Program-made: the position numbers and the translations under genes | The notes under the pieces: model-generated | What the model was told of the DNA's origin: nothing | The model's input: the letters and a program-made list of their open reading frames with translations, nothing else | The model's database searches: none | From: JAENVT01 sp031412355 | GTDB lineage: Bacteria > Actinomycetota > Acidimicrobiia > Acidimicrobiales > Ilumatobacteraceae | Reading direction: 5' to 3' | Length of the DNA: 46,424 bases | NCBI GenBank assembly: GCA_031412355.1 | Contig: JANOCR010000113.1 | Span: 1-46,424 of the forward strand | Shown here: piece by piece, positions 7,851-16,386 of the stretch | How the letters are laid out: every line of letters begins with the position of its first letter | How positions within the stretch are numbered: position 1 is the first letter of the stretch

Positions 7851-8567
7851 TTACCGGGTGTCGACCACTCGGAACGTTTCGGCGGCAGCGCCATCAGATA
7901 GGCCGAACTGCTTGGCGGTGTTGATCATCCACTCCCGAACCATGGCGGCTGTGCGCTGTGGATCGGTGTGTTGGCTGACGTGGCACATCAATGCGTCGAT
8001 CTTGCGGTCGACGGCGGCAGTGACGTCGATCGGATGCGTCCCGGTCGACCCACCCATGATCCACACCTCGTCGACGGCCCACGGCTCGAGGGCCTCTTCG
8101 AACAGTTCGGGAAAGGCGAATGGGTTGCGCGCGTCGGGATACACGGCGCACAGCGTTGCCTCGCCTGCGGCGAGATGATCAGGATGGCTGGCGTAGATGC
8201 GGTCGAGGTTGCGCTCGGGCGACTGGGTGATGACAACCCGCGGCCGAACACGGCGGATGACCGCGCTGATGTCGGCGCGCAACTGCAATGTCGCCTGCAC
8301 GCGACCGTCGCCGTGGCCCAGGAACACGAGATCGGTGACGCCGACCTGCTTGGCCGCGTCGGTCTGCTCTTTGCGACGCAGCATGGCTACATCGTGGCGC
8401 AGGATCGCCCGATCGCTGCCACCGGCATCACCGTCGGTGACCAGGCAGTACGTGACATGCACACCGGCATCGGTGAGCGTTGCGACGGTACCGGCTGCGC
8501 CGAAATCGACGTCGTCGGGATGGGCCGTGACCACCAGGGCTCGCTCGATCTCCGGAAACGTCAGCAC
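7851..8567 (-). CDS. PIG-L / LmbE-family deacetylase
   Basis: The 238-residue protein has the zinc-binding AHPDDVD signature at residues 15-21 and a later ASHPDHLAAG block, typical of GlcNAc-type N-deacetylases (MshB, Mca, PIG-L). Such enzymes remove acetyl groups from sugar conjugates. In actinobacteria they act in mycothiol synthesis (MshB) or in cleaving mycothiol adducts (Mca). Its length is shorter than typical MshB or Mca (about 290), so I leave it as the general family. The GTG start is preceded by TAGGCT 6 nt upstream, and the gene is divergent from the P450 gene. Confidence 0.88.
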   Translation of the reverse strand: MLTFPEIERALVVTAHPDDVDFGAAGTVATLTDAGVHVTYCLVTDGDAGGSDRAILRHDVAMLRRKEQTDAAKQVGVTDLVFLGHGDGRVQATLQLRADISAVIRRVRPRVVITQSPERNLDRIYASHPDHLAAGEATLCAVYPDARNPFAFPELFEEALEPWAVDEVWIMGGSTGTHPIDVTAAVDRKIDALMCHVSQHTDPQRTAAMVREWMINTAKQFGLSDGAAAETFRVVDTR

Positions 8568-8573
8568 GATACG

Positions 8574-8605
8574 AGCCTACGTGGGAGCCATGTCATCGGT
8601 ACGCT
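8574..8605. promoter_or_regulatory. Divergent leaderless -10 pair (PIG-L deacetylase / P450)
   Basis: TAGGCT on the minus strand (8574-8579) is 6 nt before the PIG-L GTG. TACGCT on the plus strand (8600-8605) is 6 nt before the P450 ATG. Only 20 bp separate the two hexamers, so the polymerase footprints must overlap. Confidence 0.55.
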
Positions 8606-8611
8606 CCACCA

Positions 8612-9865
8612 ATGTCCAGCGATGTCGCACTCGGCACATTCGACCTCAGTGATCCCGAGTTCTGGCTCGCGCCGCGCGACCATCGCCACGCTGCGTTCCG
8701 TGCACTGCGGCAGGCCGACGAGTTGGTGTTCTACGACGAGTACCTCTACGAGAACAGCCCGCTTCCGCAGGGCCCTGGATACTGGGCCGTCACCCGCTAC
8801 GAAGACGTGTGGGCGGCCAGTCGCAATCCCCAGGTGTTCATCAGCGGCCGCGGTGTCAACATCGGCGACATCCCCCAGGAGATGAACGAGTTCATCGGAT
8901 CGATGATCGCCATGGACGATCCGCGGCACTTCCGGCTTCGCAACATCGTCGCCAAGGGGTTCACTCCGAAACAGATCACCCAGGTCGAGGGATATGTGCG
9001 CACCAAGGCGACGGCCATCATCGACCGCATGATCGAGCAGTTCCCCGACGGCGAGTGCGATTTCGTCGAGCAGGTCGCGGCGCCGCTGCCACTGCAGATC
9101 ATCTGCGAGATGATGGGCATTCCGCAGTGCGACGAAGCGCAGATCTTCCAGTGGACCAACGTGATCCTCGGCGTCGGCGACCCCGAGTACGTCGGTTCGT
9201 TCGAGCAGTTGCTGGGAGTGCTGATGTCGATGTTCGCCTATGCCCAGCAACTAGGCGAAGACCGGCGCGCCAATCCGGGCGATGACATCGCCTCGGTGCT
9301 GATGCACGCCGAGGTCGACGGCGAACGACTGACCCCGCAGGAGTTCGGATCATTCTTCATCCTGCTGGTCGTCGCCGGCAACGAGACCACTCGCAACGCC
9401 ATTGCCCATGGTATGAAGCTGCTCACCGACTTCGCCGACCAGCGACGGGTGTGGTTCGACGCCTACGAGACGCACGTCAAGACAGCCGTCGACGAGATCG
9501 TGCGCTGCTCGACACCTGTCATCCACTTCCGCCGCACGGCCAGCGAAGACACGGTAATCAACAACACCAAGATCGAGGCCGGCCAGAAAGTGGTGCTGTG
9601 GTACAACTCGGCCAACCGGGACGAGAGCGTGTTCGCGGATCCGAACCACTTCGACGTCACCCGCCCGCTGCAACCGCAACAGGTCGGCTTCGGAGCCGGC
9701 GGCCCACACTTCTGCCTGGGTGCCAACTTGGCCCGACGCGAGATCGCAGTAATCTTCGATGAGATACGCAGGCGACTGCCCACACTGCAGATCTCATCGG
9801 AACCCGATTACCTGCAAAGCGCGTTCATCAACGGCATCAAACGTATGCGCTGCACCTGGCGCTGA
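8612..9865 (+). CDS. Cytochrome P450 (CYP125/CYP142-like group)
   Basis: The 417-residue monooxygenase carries the I-helix oxygen-binding AGNETT at 255-260, the ExxR pair in EIVR (295-298) and the haem loop FGAGGPHFCLG at 360-370 with Cys368 as the iron ligand. The sequence (for example GQKVVLWYNSANRDESVF) is close to actinobacterial CYP125/142-type enzymes that hydroxylate steroid or terpenoid side chains; that substrate is an inference. No ferredoxin or reductase gene is adjacent. The start is leaderless (TACGCT, 6 nt). Confidence 0.93.
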   Translation: MSSDVALGTFDLSDPEFWLAPRDHRHAAFRALRQADELVFYDEYLYENSPLPQGPGYWAVTRYEDVWAASRNPQVFISGRGVNIGDIPQEMNEFIGSMIAMDDPRHFRLRNIVAKGFTPKQITQVEGYVRTKATAIIDRMIEQFPDGECDFVEQVAAPLPLQIICEMMGIPQCDEAQIFQWTNVILGVGDPEYVGSFEQLLGVLMSMFAYAQQLGEDRRANPGDDIASVLMHAEVDGERLTPQEFGSFFILLVVAGNETTRNAIAHGMKLLTDFADQRRVWFDAYETHVKTAVDEIVRCSTPVIHFRRTASEDTVINNTKIEAGQKVVLWYNSANRDESVFADPNHFDVTRPLQPQQVGFGAGGPHFCLGANLARREIAVIFDEIRRRLPTLQISSEPDYLQSAFINGIKRMRCTWR

Positions 9866-9871
9866 CAGTCG

Positions 9872-10549
9872 CTAGTGAGTGCGGTCATCGACGGCCAAGT
9901 GCTCGACATCTGACAACTTCGTCAGGCTGAAGGTGTGGCCATCGGCCAGTTGCATCGTCGACAGGCGGGTGATCGACGCGTGCCCGGTGACGAAGCGGTC
10001 CCACTCCCACGGCACAGGATCCAAACCCAGGAGGTGACACAGGATCACACCGTTCGTGCCGGCGTGGGCGAACACCGCGATCCGGCGATCGCTCTGGTCC
10101 ATGTGCCACACCGGAAGCGTCTGCTTGCTGCGATAGATCCCCCGCTCGGCAAAGAACCGGGTGGCGCCGGCACGCACCCGCTCGACGAAGTCACGGGCGT
10201 TCTCACCACCGACCAAGCCCTCCCAGCGCGCCGAGGCGGCCCGAGACCGCTCCTCCTCGTACGCCTTGCGGGCCAGTTCGTGAGGCGTGCCGTGCCAGTT
10301 CGGCTCGCGAATCTCCTCGAGCCACGGTTCGATCACCTCGTCGAGCCCGCGCTGGGCCAGGCTGGGGGCCGCCGTGAGACGCGGCCGCTGAAGCGGTGAG
10401 ATCACGATCTCGTCGAACTCCTCGCTATCGAGCGCTGCCGCGACACGCTCGGCCTGGCGCATGCCGCGCTCGGTGAGCGGAGGGTTGACGACGTTCAAAC
10501 CATCGCGCACCCATTCGGGCTCGCCGTGGCGGATCAGCACTAGTTCCAT
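9872..10549 (-). CDS. Histidine phosphatase (phosphoglycerate-mutase-like) family protein
   Basis: The 225-residue protein begins LVLIRHGEPEW, the RHG phospho-histidine motif at residues 7-9. It continues with PPLTERGMRQAERVAAAL and a late VFAHAGTNGVILCHLLG containing the second catalytic histidine. This superfamily includes mutases, phosphatases and sugar-phosphate hydrolases, and the substrate cannot be read from the sequence. The gene ends 6 bp from the convergent P450 stop, so no separate terminator fits between them. An AAAGGA ribosome-binding site lies just before the ATG. Confidence 0.88.
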   Translation of the reverse strand: MELVLIRHGEPEWVRDGLNVVNPPLTERGMRQAERVAAALDSEEFDEIVISPLQRPRLTAAPSLAQRGLDEVIEPWLEEIREPNWHGTPHELARKAYEEERSRAASARWEGLVGGENARDFVERVRAGATRFFAERGIYRSKQTLPVWHMDQSDRRIAVFAHAGTNGVILCHLLGLDPVPWEWDRFVTGHASITRLSTMQLADGHTFSLTKLSDVEHLAVDDRTH

Positions 10550-10585
10550 CTGTTTCCTTTCACCGGCGGCGATCGTAGACGTCGA

Positions 10586-10591
10586 TAGCGT
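10586..10591 (+). promoter_or_regulatory. Leaderless -10 hexamer of the DUF2510 protein gene
   Basis: TAGCGT ends 8 nt before the GTG at 10600. Confidence 0.5.
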
Positions 10592-10599
10592 GCAATTCA

Positions 10600-11313
10600 G
10601 TGGAACCGCAGCAGGGTTGGCATGGCGACCCGACGGGGCGATTCGAGTACCGGTACTTCAATGGCGTGCAGTGGACGTCGGATGTCGCCATCAACGGTCA
10701 GCGCTACGTCGACTCGCCGATCGATCAGGTCAGGCCGGCAATCGAGCCGAGGCGCCCACGGGGCCTGGCAATTGCGGCATTCGTCACAGGAATCTCAGGC
10801 GTCGCGATTGGATGGATCCCGTTCGTGTTCGTCGCGGGTGTCGGGGCTGCGATCGCCGCGATCGTGCTGGGCGTTCTCGGGCTCCGAACCGCGCGCCGAC
10901 ACGAGGGTTACGGACGCGGCTTCGCGATTGCCGGTTTGGCGCTGTCGCCCGTGGCACTGGCAGTGTGTGTCGGCGGCTTCTTCTTCACCAAGGCGTTGGT
11001 GCGCGAGCTGCGCGACTTCGTCGATCCGGGTCCGCACGAGGTCTTCGTGCAACAGCCGTGCACGTTCGAGGACGGGGTGGCAACGGTCGACGGCACGATC
11101 ACCAACCTCGACGACCGCAGCCACAGCTACCGGATCTTCGTCGACTTCAGGACCGACGACAAGACCGAATTGGCCACGGTGGCAGTCGACCGGGTGGCAC
11201 CCGGCGACGAGATCCCGTGGAGCGCATCGGAAGCAGTCGTCGGCACGTCGGTCGAATGCGCGGTGACCGACGTGTTCGGTCCGACGCCGTTCGACATCGA
11301 CACGCAGGACTGA
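10600..11313 (+). CDS. DUF2510 / DUF4190-like membrane protein
   Basis: The 237-residue protein opens with the DUF2510 signature (GWHGDPTGRFEYRYFNGVQW), a short motif found at the N-terminus of many actinobacterial membrane proteins. Two or three hydrophobic segments follow (about 47-90 and 108-130), with the GYGRGFAIAGLALSPVAL pattern typical of DUF4190. The C-terminal 85 residues form a predicted beta-rich extracellular domain (CTFEDGVATVDGTITNLDD), similar in style to FxLYD domains. Function is unknown. The TGA abuts the TCA stop of the convergent ABC gene, giving TGATCA. Confidence 0.8.
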   Translation: MEPQQGWHGDPTGRFEYRYFNGVQWTSDVAINGQRYVDSPIDQVRPAIEPRRPRGLAIAAFVTGISGVAIGWIPFVFVAGVGAAIAAIVLGVLGLRTARRHEGYGRGFAIAGLALSPVALAVCVGGFFFTKALVRELRDFVDPGPHEVFVQQPCTFEDGVATVDGTITNLDDRSHSYRIFVDFRTDDKTELATVAVDRVAPGDEIPWSASEAVVGTSVECAVTDVFGPTPFDIDTQD

Positions 11314-13101
11314 TCACTGCGTCGATGCCGTGGCCGCGATCCAGGCGTCGTACATCCTCGAATAGGGGCCTCCCGCCACCAGCAGTTCGGCGTGCGGGCC
11401 GTCCTCGACAAGGCGCCCATGTTCGAGCACCATCACCCTGTCGGCACGAGCAGCCGTCGACAGACGATGGGCGATCGCGATGGTCGTGCGGCCTGCAGCC
11501 AGCTTGTCGAGTGCCCGACCGATGCGCACCTCGGTGAGCGCATCGACCGACGAGGTCGCCTCGTCGAGCACCAACACGTCGGGGTCGACCAACGCCGCCC
11601 TGACCAGAGCCACCAGTTGGCGTTCGCCGGCCGACAGTTGCGCGCCGCGCTGACCGACTTGGGTGAACAGACCATCTGGAAGGGTCTCGAGCCAGTCGCT
11701 GAGGTCGAGCTCGACGATCGCCTGCTCGAGGTTGGCCAGGCTGAGCAGCGGGCGCGCAAAGCCCAGGTTGGCGGCGATGGTGCCATCGAACAGGAACGGC
11801 TCTTGGGGAACCACCACCAGGCGCGTGCGCAACTCTTCGTTGGCCACTGCAGTCAGTGGCACGCCGCCGATGCGCACGGTGCCGATGGTGGGATCAGCGA
11901 AGCGGGCGATCAGACGACCGAGCGTGGTCTTGCCCGATCCGGTCTCGCCCACCACGGCCACCTGCTGGCCCGCCGGAATCTGCGCCCAGACATCGATCAG
12001 CACGGGTGGCTCGTCGTCGTCGCCGCGGCTGCGGTAGCCGAACGTGACGTTCTCGATGGCGACACCCAGCATGCCTTGCGGCAGCGTGATCGGATGCGCC
12101 GGTTCGGGCGGGCCGATCGGGTTGTCGAGAACTCCCAGCACTCGGCGAAGGCCGGCAACGGCGGTCTGTGTCTGGTCGATCACCTCGGTGAACTCTGCGA
12201 TCGGCTCCAGGAAGCGGTACGTCAAGAAGATGAACCCGACGAGCGCGCCCGAGGTCAGCCCTGCGCCCGGACCGCGAATCACACCGACACTGACGACCGC
12301 GGCAACGGTGAGCACACTGAACACCTCGCCTGACGGGAACAAGAACGCACCGAACTTGTTGGCTCGGATGAATGCATTCGAACGCTCGTGGCTGGACTGC
12401 TTGGTCAGCGTCGCGTAGTGCTGGCCGGCGCCGTATGCCCGCAGTGTCTCGGAGCCGGAGACCACTTCGCTGACCGCCGTCATCACCTCGGCATTGCGAG
12501 CACGGGCCGTGTCGTAGGCGGCGACAAGATGGCGCTGCACGTTTCGCAGCACGATGGCCAACGGTGCAGCCGTGGCGAATGCCACGAGTGCGAGCACCCA
12601 GTCGTATGCCAACATCACGCCGGCAACCATCACCATCAACGTGCCGTCGAGCAGCCACGCCAACGCACCCCACGAGAAGAACCGCGACAACGTCTCGACA
12701 TCGCTGGTGACGCGGGCCACCAGGGCACCTTTTCGTTCCTCACTGTGGTCGGCAAGGCTGAGCCTGTGGATGTGCTCGAAGAGACGCACCCGCAGGCCGT
12801 ACAACGCCTCTTCGCTGCGCTGGCCGAGGCGGGCAACGGCGGTGCGCTGGGCAACCGAGGCGATGAGGATGACGCCGAAGCCGATCAATCCGAGCACGGT
12901 GACGGCGCCAACATCCACCTTGCCCTTCTGGAGGCCGCGATCGATCGCCTGCTGCACAAGGATCGGTACGACGACTCGCCCGGCGGAGCCGACCATCGCC
13001 AGCGCGAAGGTGGCGCCGATTCCGCGACGTAGCGCCGGTGCCGCCTCGACGCCCTTGCCGATCATCTGCACTGCCGACCAGCGGCTGAGCGGTTCGGTCA
13101 C
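11314..13101 (-). CDS. ABC exporter subunit with canonical Walker B and H-loop
   Basis: The 595-residue half-transporter has a six-helix export-type transmembrane domain (about residues 28-310) followed by an ATPase domain. Walker A is GETGSGKTT (385-393), Walker B is VLVLDEA with Glu514, and the H-loop His is His545 (IAIAHRLST). The signature is LSAGERQ (489-495), a departure from LSGGQ. It starts 4 bp inside the end of the second ABC gene, so the two should form a heterodimer. The cargo (lipid, peptide or drug) cannot be deduced. The stop abuts that of the DUF2510 gene. Confidence 0.93.
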   Translation of the reverse strand: MTEPLSRWSAVQMIGKGVEAAPALRRGIGATFALAMVGSAGRVVVPILVQQAIDRGLQKGKVDVGAVTVLGLIGFGVILIASVAQRTAVARLGQRSEEALYGLRVRLFEHIHRLSLADHSEERKGALVARVTSDVETLSRFFSWGALAWLLDGTLMVMVAGVMLAYDWVLALVAFATAAPLAIVLRNVQRHLVAAYDTARARNAEVMTAVSEVVSGSETLRAYGAGQHYATLTKQSSHERSNAFIRANKFGAFLFPSGEVFSVLTVAAVVSVGVIRGPGAGLTSGALVGFIFLTYRFLEPIAEFTEVIDQTQTAVAGLRRVLGVLDNPIGPPEPAHPITLPQGMLGVAIENVTFGYRSRGDDDEPPVLIDVWAQIPAGQQVAVVGETGSGKTTLGRLIARFADPTIGTVRIGGVPLTAVANEELRTRLVVVPQEPFLFDGTIAANLGFARPLLSLANLEQAIVELDLSDWLETLPDGLFTQVGQRGAQLSAGERQLVALVRAALVDPDVLVLDEATSSVDALTEVRIGRALDKLAAGRTTIAIAHRLSTAARADRVMVLEHGRLVEDGPHAELLVAGGPYSRMYDAWIAATASTQ

Positions 13102-14897
13102 GGGAGTACCTCTGTTGCGTGCTCGGCGCGATCGTGTTCGAACGCCTCCATCAAGCGCCGATACTCGGGCACGGTGAGCAACAACTGCTCGTGACGACCG
13201 TGGGCGACGACCAGCCCATCGGCCAGGTACAACACGTCGTCGGCGAGGGCGATCGTCGAAGGTCGCGATGCCACCGCGACGACGGTCGTGTCGCGCAACG
13301 TCTCGCGAAGGTTGGCCAGCACCCTGGCCTCGGTGCCCGGATCCAGCGACGACGTGGTGTCGTCGAGCAAAAGCGCAACCGGATTGCCGACCAGTGCCCT
13401 TGCCAAAGCGATGCGCTGACGCTGCCCTCCACTGAGCCCGACTCCGCGCTCACCAACAATGGTGTCGAGCCCCTCGACGAAATCTTCGACAAATCTCGCT
13501 TCTGAGGCCAAGAGCGCGACCCAGATCACGTCGTCGCTCACCAATCGGCCCATCGCCACGTTGTCGCGTACCGAACCAGCGAGCAGGAACGGCTCCTGGA
13601 ACACCAGAGCGCACCCTTGCTGCGGGACGGTGATCGACCCGCTGTCGACCGCGATCAACCCGGCGACGAGGTGCAGCAACGTGGTCTTTCCCGAGCCGGT
13701 CGGGCCGACCACCGCAACGGTGCGCCCACCAGGTATCGACGCAGAGACGCCGAGCAGAACCTCGCGAGCGTCGTCATGGTTGTATACGACCTCGGACAGC
13801 TCGATGCTGTTGTCGGCGTGACGCCGCAGGGTCAGCGCCGGGTCGCCCAGCAACGGCTGATCGAGCAACTCGCGGATGCGGTTCCAGCCGGCGATCGAGT
13901 ACGGCAGTTCCGACAGCGCGAAGCCGATCAACCGCAGGGGAAACACCAGCAGGGTGAACAGATAGATGAAGCTGGTCAGTTCGCCGATGGTCATGTCGCC
14001 ACTGCGCACGCGATACGCGCCGGCCACCAGCAGAACGATGTTGACGATGGTCGGCACCCCGTCGAGCAACGCCTCGAACGTGCTGCGCAAGCGGATTGCA
14101 CCGAACCGTGCGTTGCGCAAACGCGAGGCAATGACCGAGAGACGTTCGGTTTCGCGGCTCTCGGCGCCGAACGACTTGACGACCGTTACGCCGTCGAAAC
14201 TTTCATGAACAGCCTCGCTGAGCTTGCCGAGCTCGTCCTGCGCGGTGTCGTAGAACTGGTCGACACGGCGCTGGTATGTGAGGTTGAGGCCGATCAATAG
14301 CGGAAAGACGGCGACCGCGGCCATCCCGAGCCACACATCGGTGACCAGCAGCCACACCGCCGAGAGCACCAGCATCAGCACCACGCTGGATGCGAACGGC
14401 AGCGGGTTGAGCACGTGAGTCGCTGCCTCGGCATCGACACCGGCGCGCGTGATTACGTCGCCCGTGCGTTGCTGGCGATGCCACGGCACGGGTTGGGCGA
14501 CGACGCGGTCGATCACCTCGGATGTCAGCGATTCGGTGACACGCCACGACGTACGGCCGGCAAAGGTTCGCCGGCCGACCACGCCAGCAGCACGCACGAC
14601 GCCGACACCGATCAGCAGCCCGAGGATCGCAACGACTCGGCCGGCGGCAACGGTGCCTTCCTCGAATCGAGGAACGATGACCTCGTCGATGATCAGACGC
14701 ACGACGACCGACGAGAACACCGTGCAGGCAGCGAACACCGCTGCGCACGCGACGGCGGTGAAGAACAGACCTTTGTGGTGCCGGAGCAGCCCTCGAATCA
14801 GACGGAAGGCCTGCGTCGGCCGGCCGGCGTCGGGCGGCACAATCGTGCGTTGCGGCGCGTCGGCACTGTCGTCGCTGCGCACATCTACCCCCCTCAC
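13098..14897 (-). CDS. ABC exporter subunit with degenerate ATP site
   Basis: The 599-residue half-transporter has a six-helix domain (about 40-330) and an ATPase domain with Walker A GPTGSGKTT (398-406) and a canonical LSGGQRQ signature (488-494). The Walker B catalytic glutamate is replaced by aspartate (LLLDD, Asp513) and the H-loop histidine by serine (VASRPST, Ser544). This is the pattern of the non-hydrolytic site in heterodimeric exporters such as TM287/288, and its partner is the downstream overlapping gene. The start is a GTG at 14897; an in-frame GTG five codons later is also possible. Transcription starts from the 80-bp gap before the micro-ORF. Confidence 0.93.
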   Translation of the reverse strand: MRGVDVRSDDSADAPQRTIVPPDAGRPTQAFRLIRGLLRHHKGLFFTAVACAAVFAACTVFSSVVVRLIIDEVIVPRFEEGTVAAGRVVAILGLLIGVGVVRAAGVVGRRTFAGRTSWRVTESLTSEVIDRVVAQPVPWHRQQRTGDVITRAGVDAEAATHVLNPLPFASSVVLMLVLSAVWLLVTDVWLGMAAVAVFPLLIGLNLTYQRRVDQFYDTAQDELGKLSEAVHESFDGVTVVKSFGAESRETERLSVIASRLRNARFGAIRLRSTFEALLDGVPTIVNIVLLVAGAYRVRSGDMTIGELTSFIYLFTLLVFPLRLIGFALSELPYSIAGWNRIRELLDQPLLGDPALTLRRHADNSIELSEVVYNHDDAREVLLGVSASIPGGRTVAVVGPTGSGKTTLLHLVAGLIAVDSGSITVPQQGCALVFQEPFLLAGSVRDNVAMGRLVSDDVIWVALLASEARFVEDFVEGLDTIVGERGVGLSGGQRQRIALARALVGNPVALLLDDTTSSLDPGTEARVLANLRETLRDTTVVAVASRPSTIALADDVLYLADGLVVAHGRHEQLLLTVPEYRRLMEAFEHDRAEHATEVLP

Positions 14898-14963
14898 GTG
14901 TATTGGTTCTATCAGGGGCTAGCGGCGATGCGACCGGAATATGCCATCAACGGCCGGTAGCCG

Positions 14964-14969
14964 TAGCGT
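14964..14969 (+). promoter_or_regulatory. Leaderless -10 hexamer before the micro-ORF
   Basis: TAGCGT is 8 nt before the GTG at 14978, so the predicted transcript begins at the micro-ORF rather than at the downstream membrane protein. Confidence 0.45.
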
Positions 14970-14977
14970 TGAGGGCC

Positions 14978-15040
14978 GTGAATCAGTTCAACGCTGGGGC
15001 CCAGTTGGCGATCTGCTACCGGCCGAAGAAGGACGCATGA
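14978..15040 (+). CDS. 20-codon micro-ORF overlapping the next gene
   Basis: GTG to TGA encodes VNQFNAGAQLAICYRPKKDA. The stop overlaps the next start by 4 bp (ATGA), and the ribosome-binding site of the next gene (GAAGAAGGA) lies within this ORF. A TAGCGT hexamer 8 nt upstream of the GTG matches the leaderless promoter style of the window. It could be a leader peptide that couples ribosomes onto the downstream gene. No homologue is recognised, and a chance ORF cannot be excluded at this length. Confidence 0.4.
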   Translation: MNQFNAGAQLAICYRPKKDA

Positions 15041-15627
15041 CCGACACCGCTACCAACCCCGACACATCAGCAGTTTCTGGCGCGAACTCGGCGCCGAATC
15101 GTCCGCGCCGTTGGGTGCGCGCCCTGCTGGTGGTGATCTGTGCCCTCATCGCAGCGATGTGGGTCTACGCATTCGTGTTCGCACCCAAGCGCGGGGTGTA
15201 CTTCGTCACCGACAAGGCTTGGCGCACATCGGCTGAGCAAATCTGCGTCGCCGCAGAGCGACAGCGGTTGGCCCTGGCCGACACCGCGGATGGGTACATC
15301 ACCAATCCCACCAACGAGGAGATGACGCAGCACGCCGACATCGTCGACCGCGCCACCGACATCGTCGAGGTCATGATCACCGACCTCGAGGCGCTTCCGC
15401 TGGCCGACGCCGACAACCGCGAGCGCGTTGCCATCTTCACGAAGTACTACCGCCAGATCATCGCCGATCGCAGGGCCTACACGGCTCGCCTGCGCGCCTT
15501 CGAGCTCGAGACCTATCGCGAGACGGTGGTCAACGGAGGTCCCGTCACCAATGTCGTCATCGACTTCACCACCGGCAACGCGATCCCGCACTGCATGCCG
15601 CCTGGCGAGCTCGGCGGCGACTTGTGA
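15037..15627 (+). CDS. Unknown single-pass membrane protein
   Basis: I do not recognise the family. The 196-residue protein has a short cytoplasmic N-terminus, one transmembrane helix (about residues 28-48, ALLVVICALIAAMWVYAFVF), and an extracellular helical domain of about 140 residues with many Asp, Glu and Arg residues and two widely spaced cysteines (in AEQICVAAERQ and NAIPHCMPPG) that might form a disulfide. I chose the ATG at 15037 because a strong GAAGAAGGA site lies just before it and it overlaps the micro-ORF stop. A longer in-frame start at 14941 would add unconserved sequence. The C-terminus faces the acyltransferase gene with a 12-bp gap. Confidence 0.75.
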   Translation: MTDTATNPDTSAVSGANSAPNRPRRWVRALLVVICALIAAMWVYAFVFAPKRGVYFVTDKAWRTSAEQICVAAERQRLALADTADGYITNPTNEEMTQHADIVDRATDIVEVMITDLEALPLADADNRERVAIFTKYYRQIIADRRAYTARLRAFELETYRETVVNGGPVTNVVIDFTTGNAIPHCMPPGELGGDL

Positions 15628-15639
15628 TCGCGTGCTGAG

Positions 15640-16284
15640 CTACGGCTCGACGCGCACCCAGCCCTGACCGTCGATGAAACGGCGGATCACGGTGGCGGGC
15701 GCGCCGGTGGCGACACAGAAATCGGGCAGCTCACCGGTGACCACCGAGTTGGCTCCGACGGCGACGTGACGACCAATCCGCGCACCCGGTAGCACCACGG
15801 TGCCGTGCCCGAGCCACGACCCGTCGCCGATCACCACCGGCTGCTCCGGCATGATCTGTTGCGAGATCGGTCGGGTGATGTCGTCGTAGCCGTGGTTCTG
15901 GTCGGTGATGTACACGTTGTGCCCGGTCCACACGTCGTCGCCGATGTCGATCGACAGGTGGCCGACGATGCCACTGCCCTTGCCGATCAGGCACCGGCTG
16001 CCGATTCGCACGACCGAGTCGGTCAGGCACTGCTGCCCCGGCATCATCCCAGCCGACAACGTGACCTGCGGACCGATCATCGTGCCATCGCCGATGTGGA
16101 TGTAGTGCTCGTTCATGATCGTGTTGGCAGGGAAGCAGATGATGCTGTTGTGGCCGAACTTGCCGAACCGGCGCCCGGCCCTGCTGCGTGGCCCGATCGC
16201 GCCCCACCAACTGACTCTGCGCCAGATCGTGCGCACCAGCGCACCGCCCACTTCGAAGGTTGCACCCCGCAGCCGGTCACGCAT
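15640..16284 (-). CDS. Left-handed beta-helix (hexapeptide repeat) acyltransferase
   Basis: The 214-residue protein contains imperfect hexapeptide repeats through most of its length: IHIGDGTMIGPQVTLS, VRIGSRCLIGKGSGIVG, IDIGDDVWTGHNVYITDQNHGYDD and VVIGDGSWLGHGTVVLPGARIGRHVAVGANSVVTG. The DQNHGYDD block contains the catalytic His expected for WbbJ/maltose-acetyltransferase-like enzymes, which O-acetylate sugars of cell-surface polymers or small molecules. I prefer the ATG at 16284 because TAGCGT sits 8 nt upstream. An ATG at 16329 would add 15 residues. The gene is divergent from the phosphatidylcholine-synthase-like gene. Confidence 0.88.
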   Translation of the reverse strand: MRDRLRGATFEVGGALVRTIWRRVSWWGAIGPRSRAGRRFGKFGHNSIICFPANTIMNEHYIHIGDGTMIGPQVTLSAGMMPGQQCLTDSVVRIGSRCLIGKGSGIVGHLSIDIGDDVWTGHNVYITDQNHGYDDITRPISQQIMPEQPVVIGDGSWLGHGTVVLPGARIGRHVAVGANSVVTGELPDFCVATGAPATVIRRFIDGQGWVRVEP

Positions 16285-16292
16285 CGCCCGGC

Positions 16293-16298
16293 ACGCTA
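16293..16298 (-). promoter_or_regulatory. Leaderless -10 hexamer of the acyltransferase
   Basis: TAGCGT on the minus strand, 8 nt before the preferred ATG at 16284. It supports the shorter start. Confidence 0.45.
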
Positions 16299-16386
16299 TC
16301 GGCGCGCCCTTCGTGAAACCCGTTAGCATGATCGTTCCAGCCGGTGGTGTCGTATGAAACCGCCTGGCGATTAGGAGTTGCATTCC

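Noticed and set aside
7851..8567. Assigning the PIG-L gene as MshB or Mca.
   Set aside because: It has only the shared deacetylase motifs, is shorter than those enzymes, and sits next to no other mycothiol gene.
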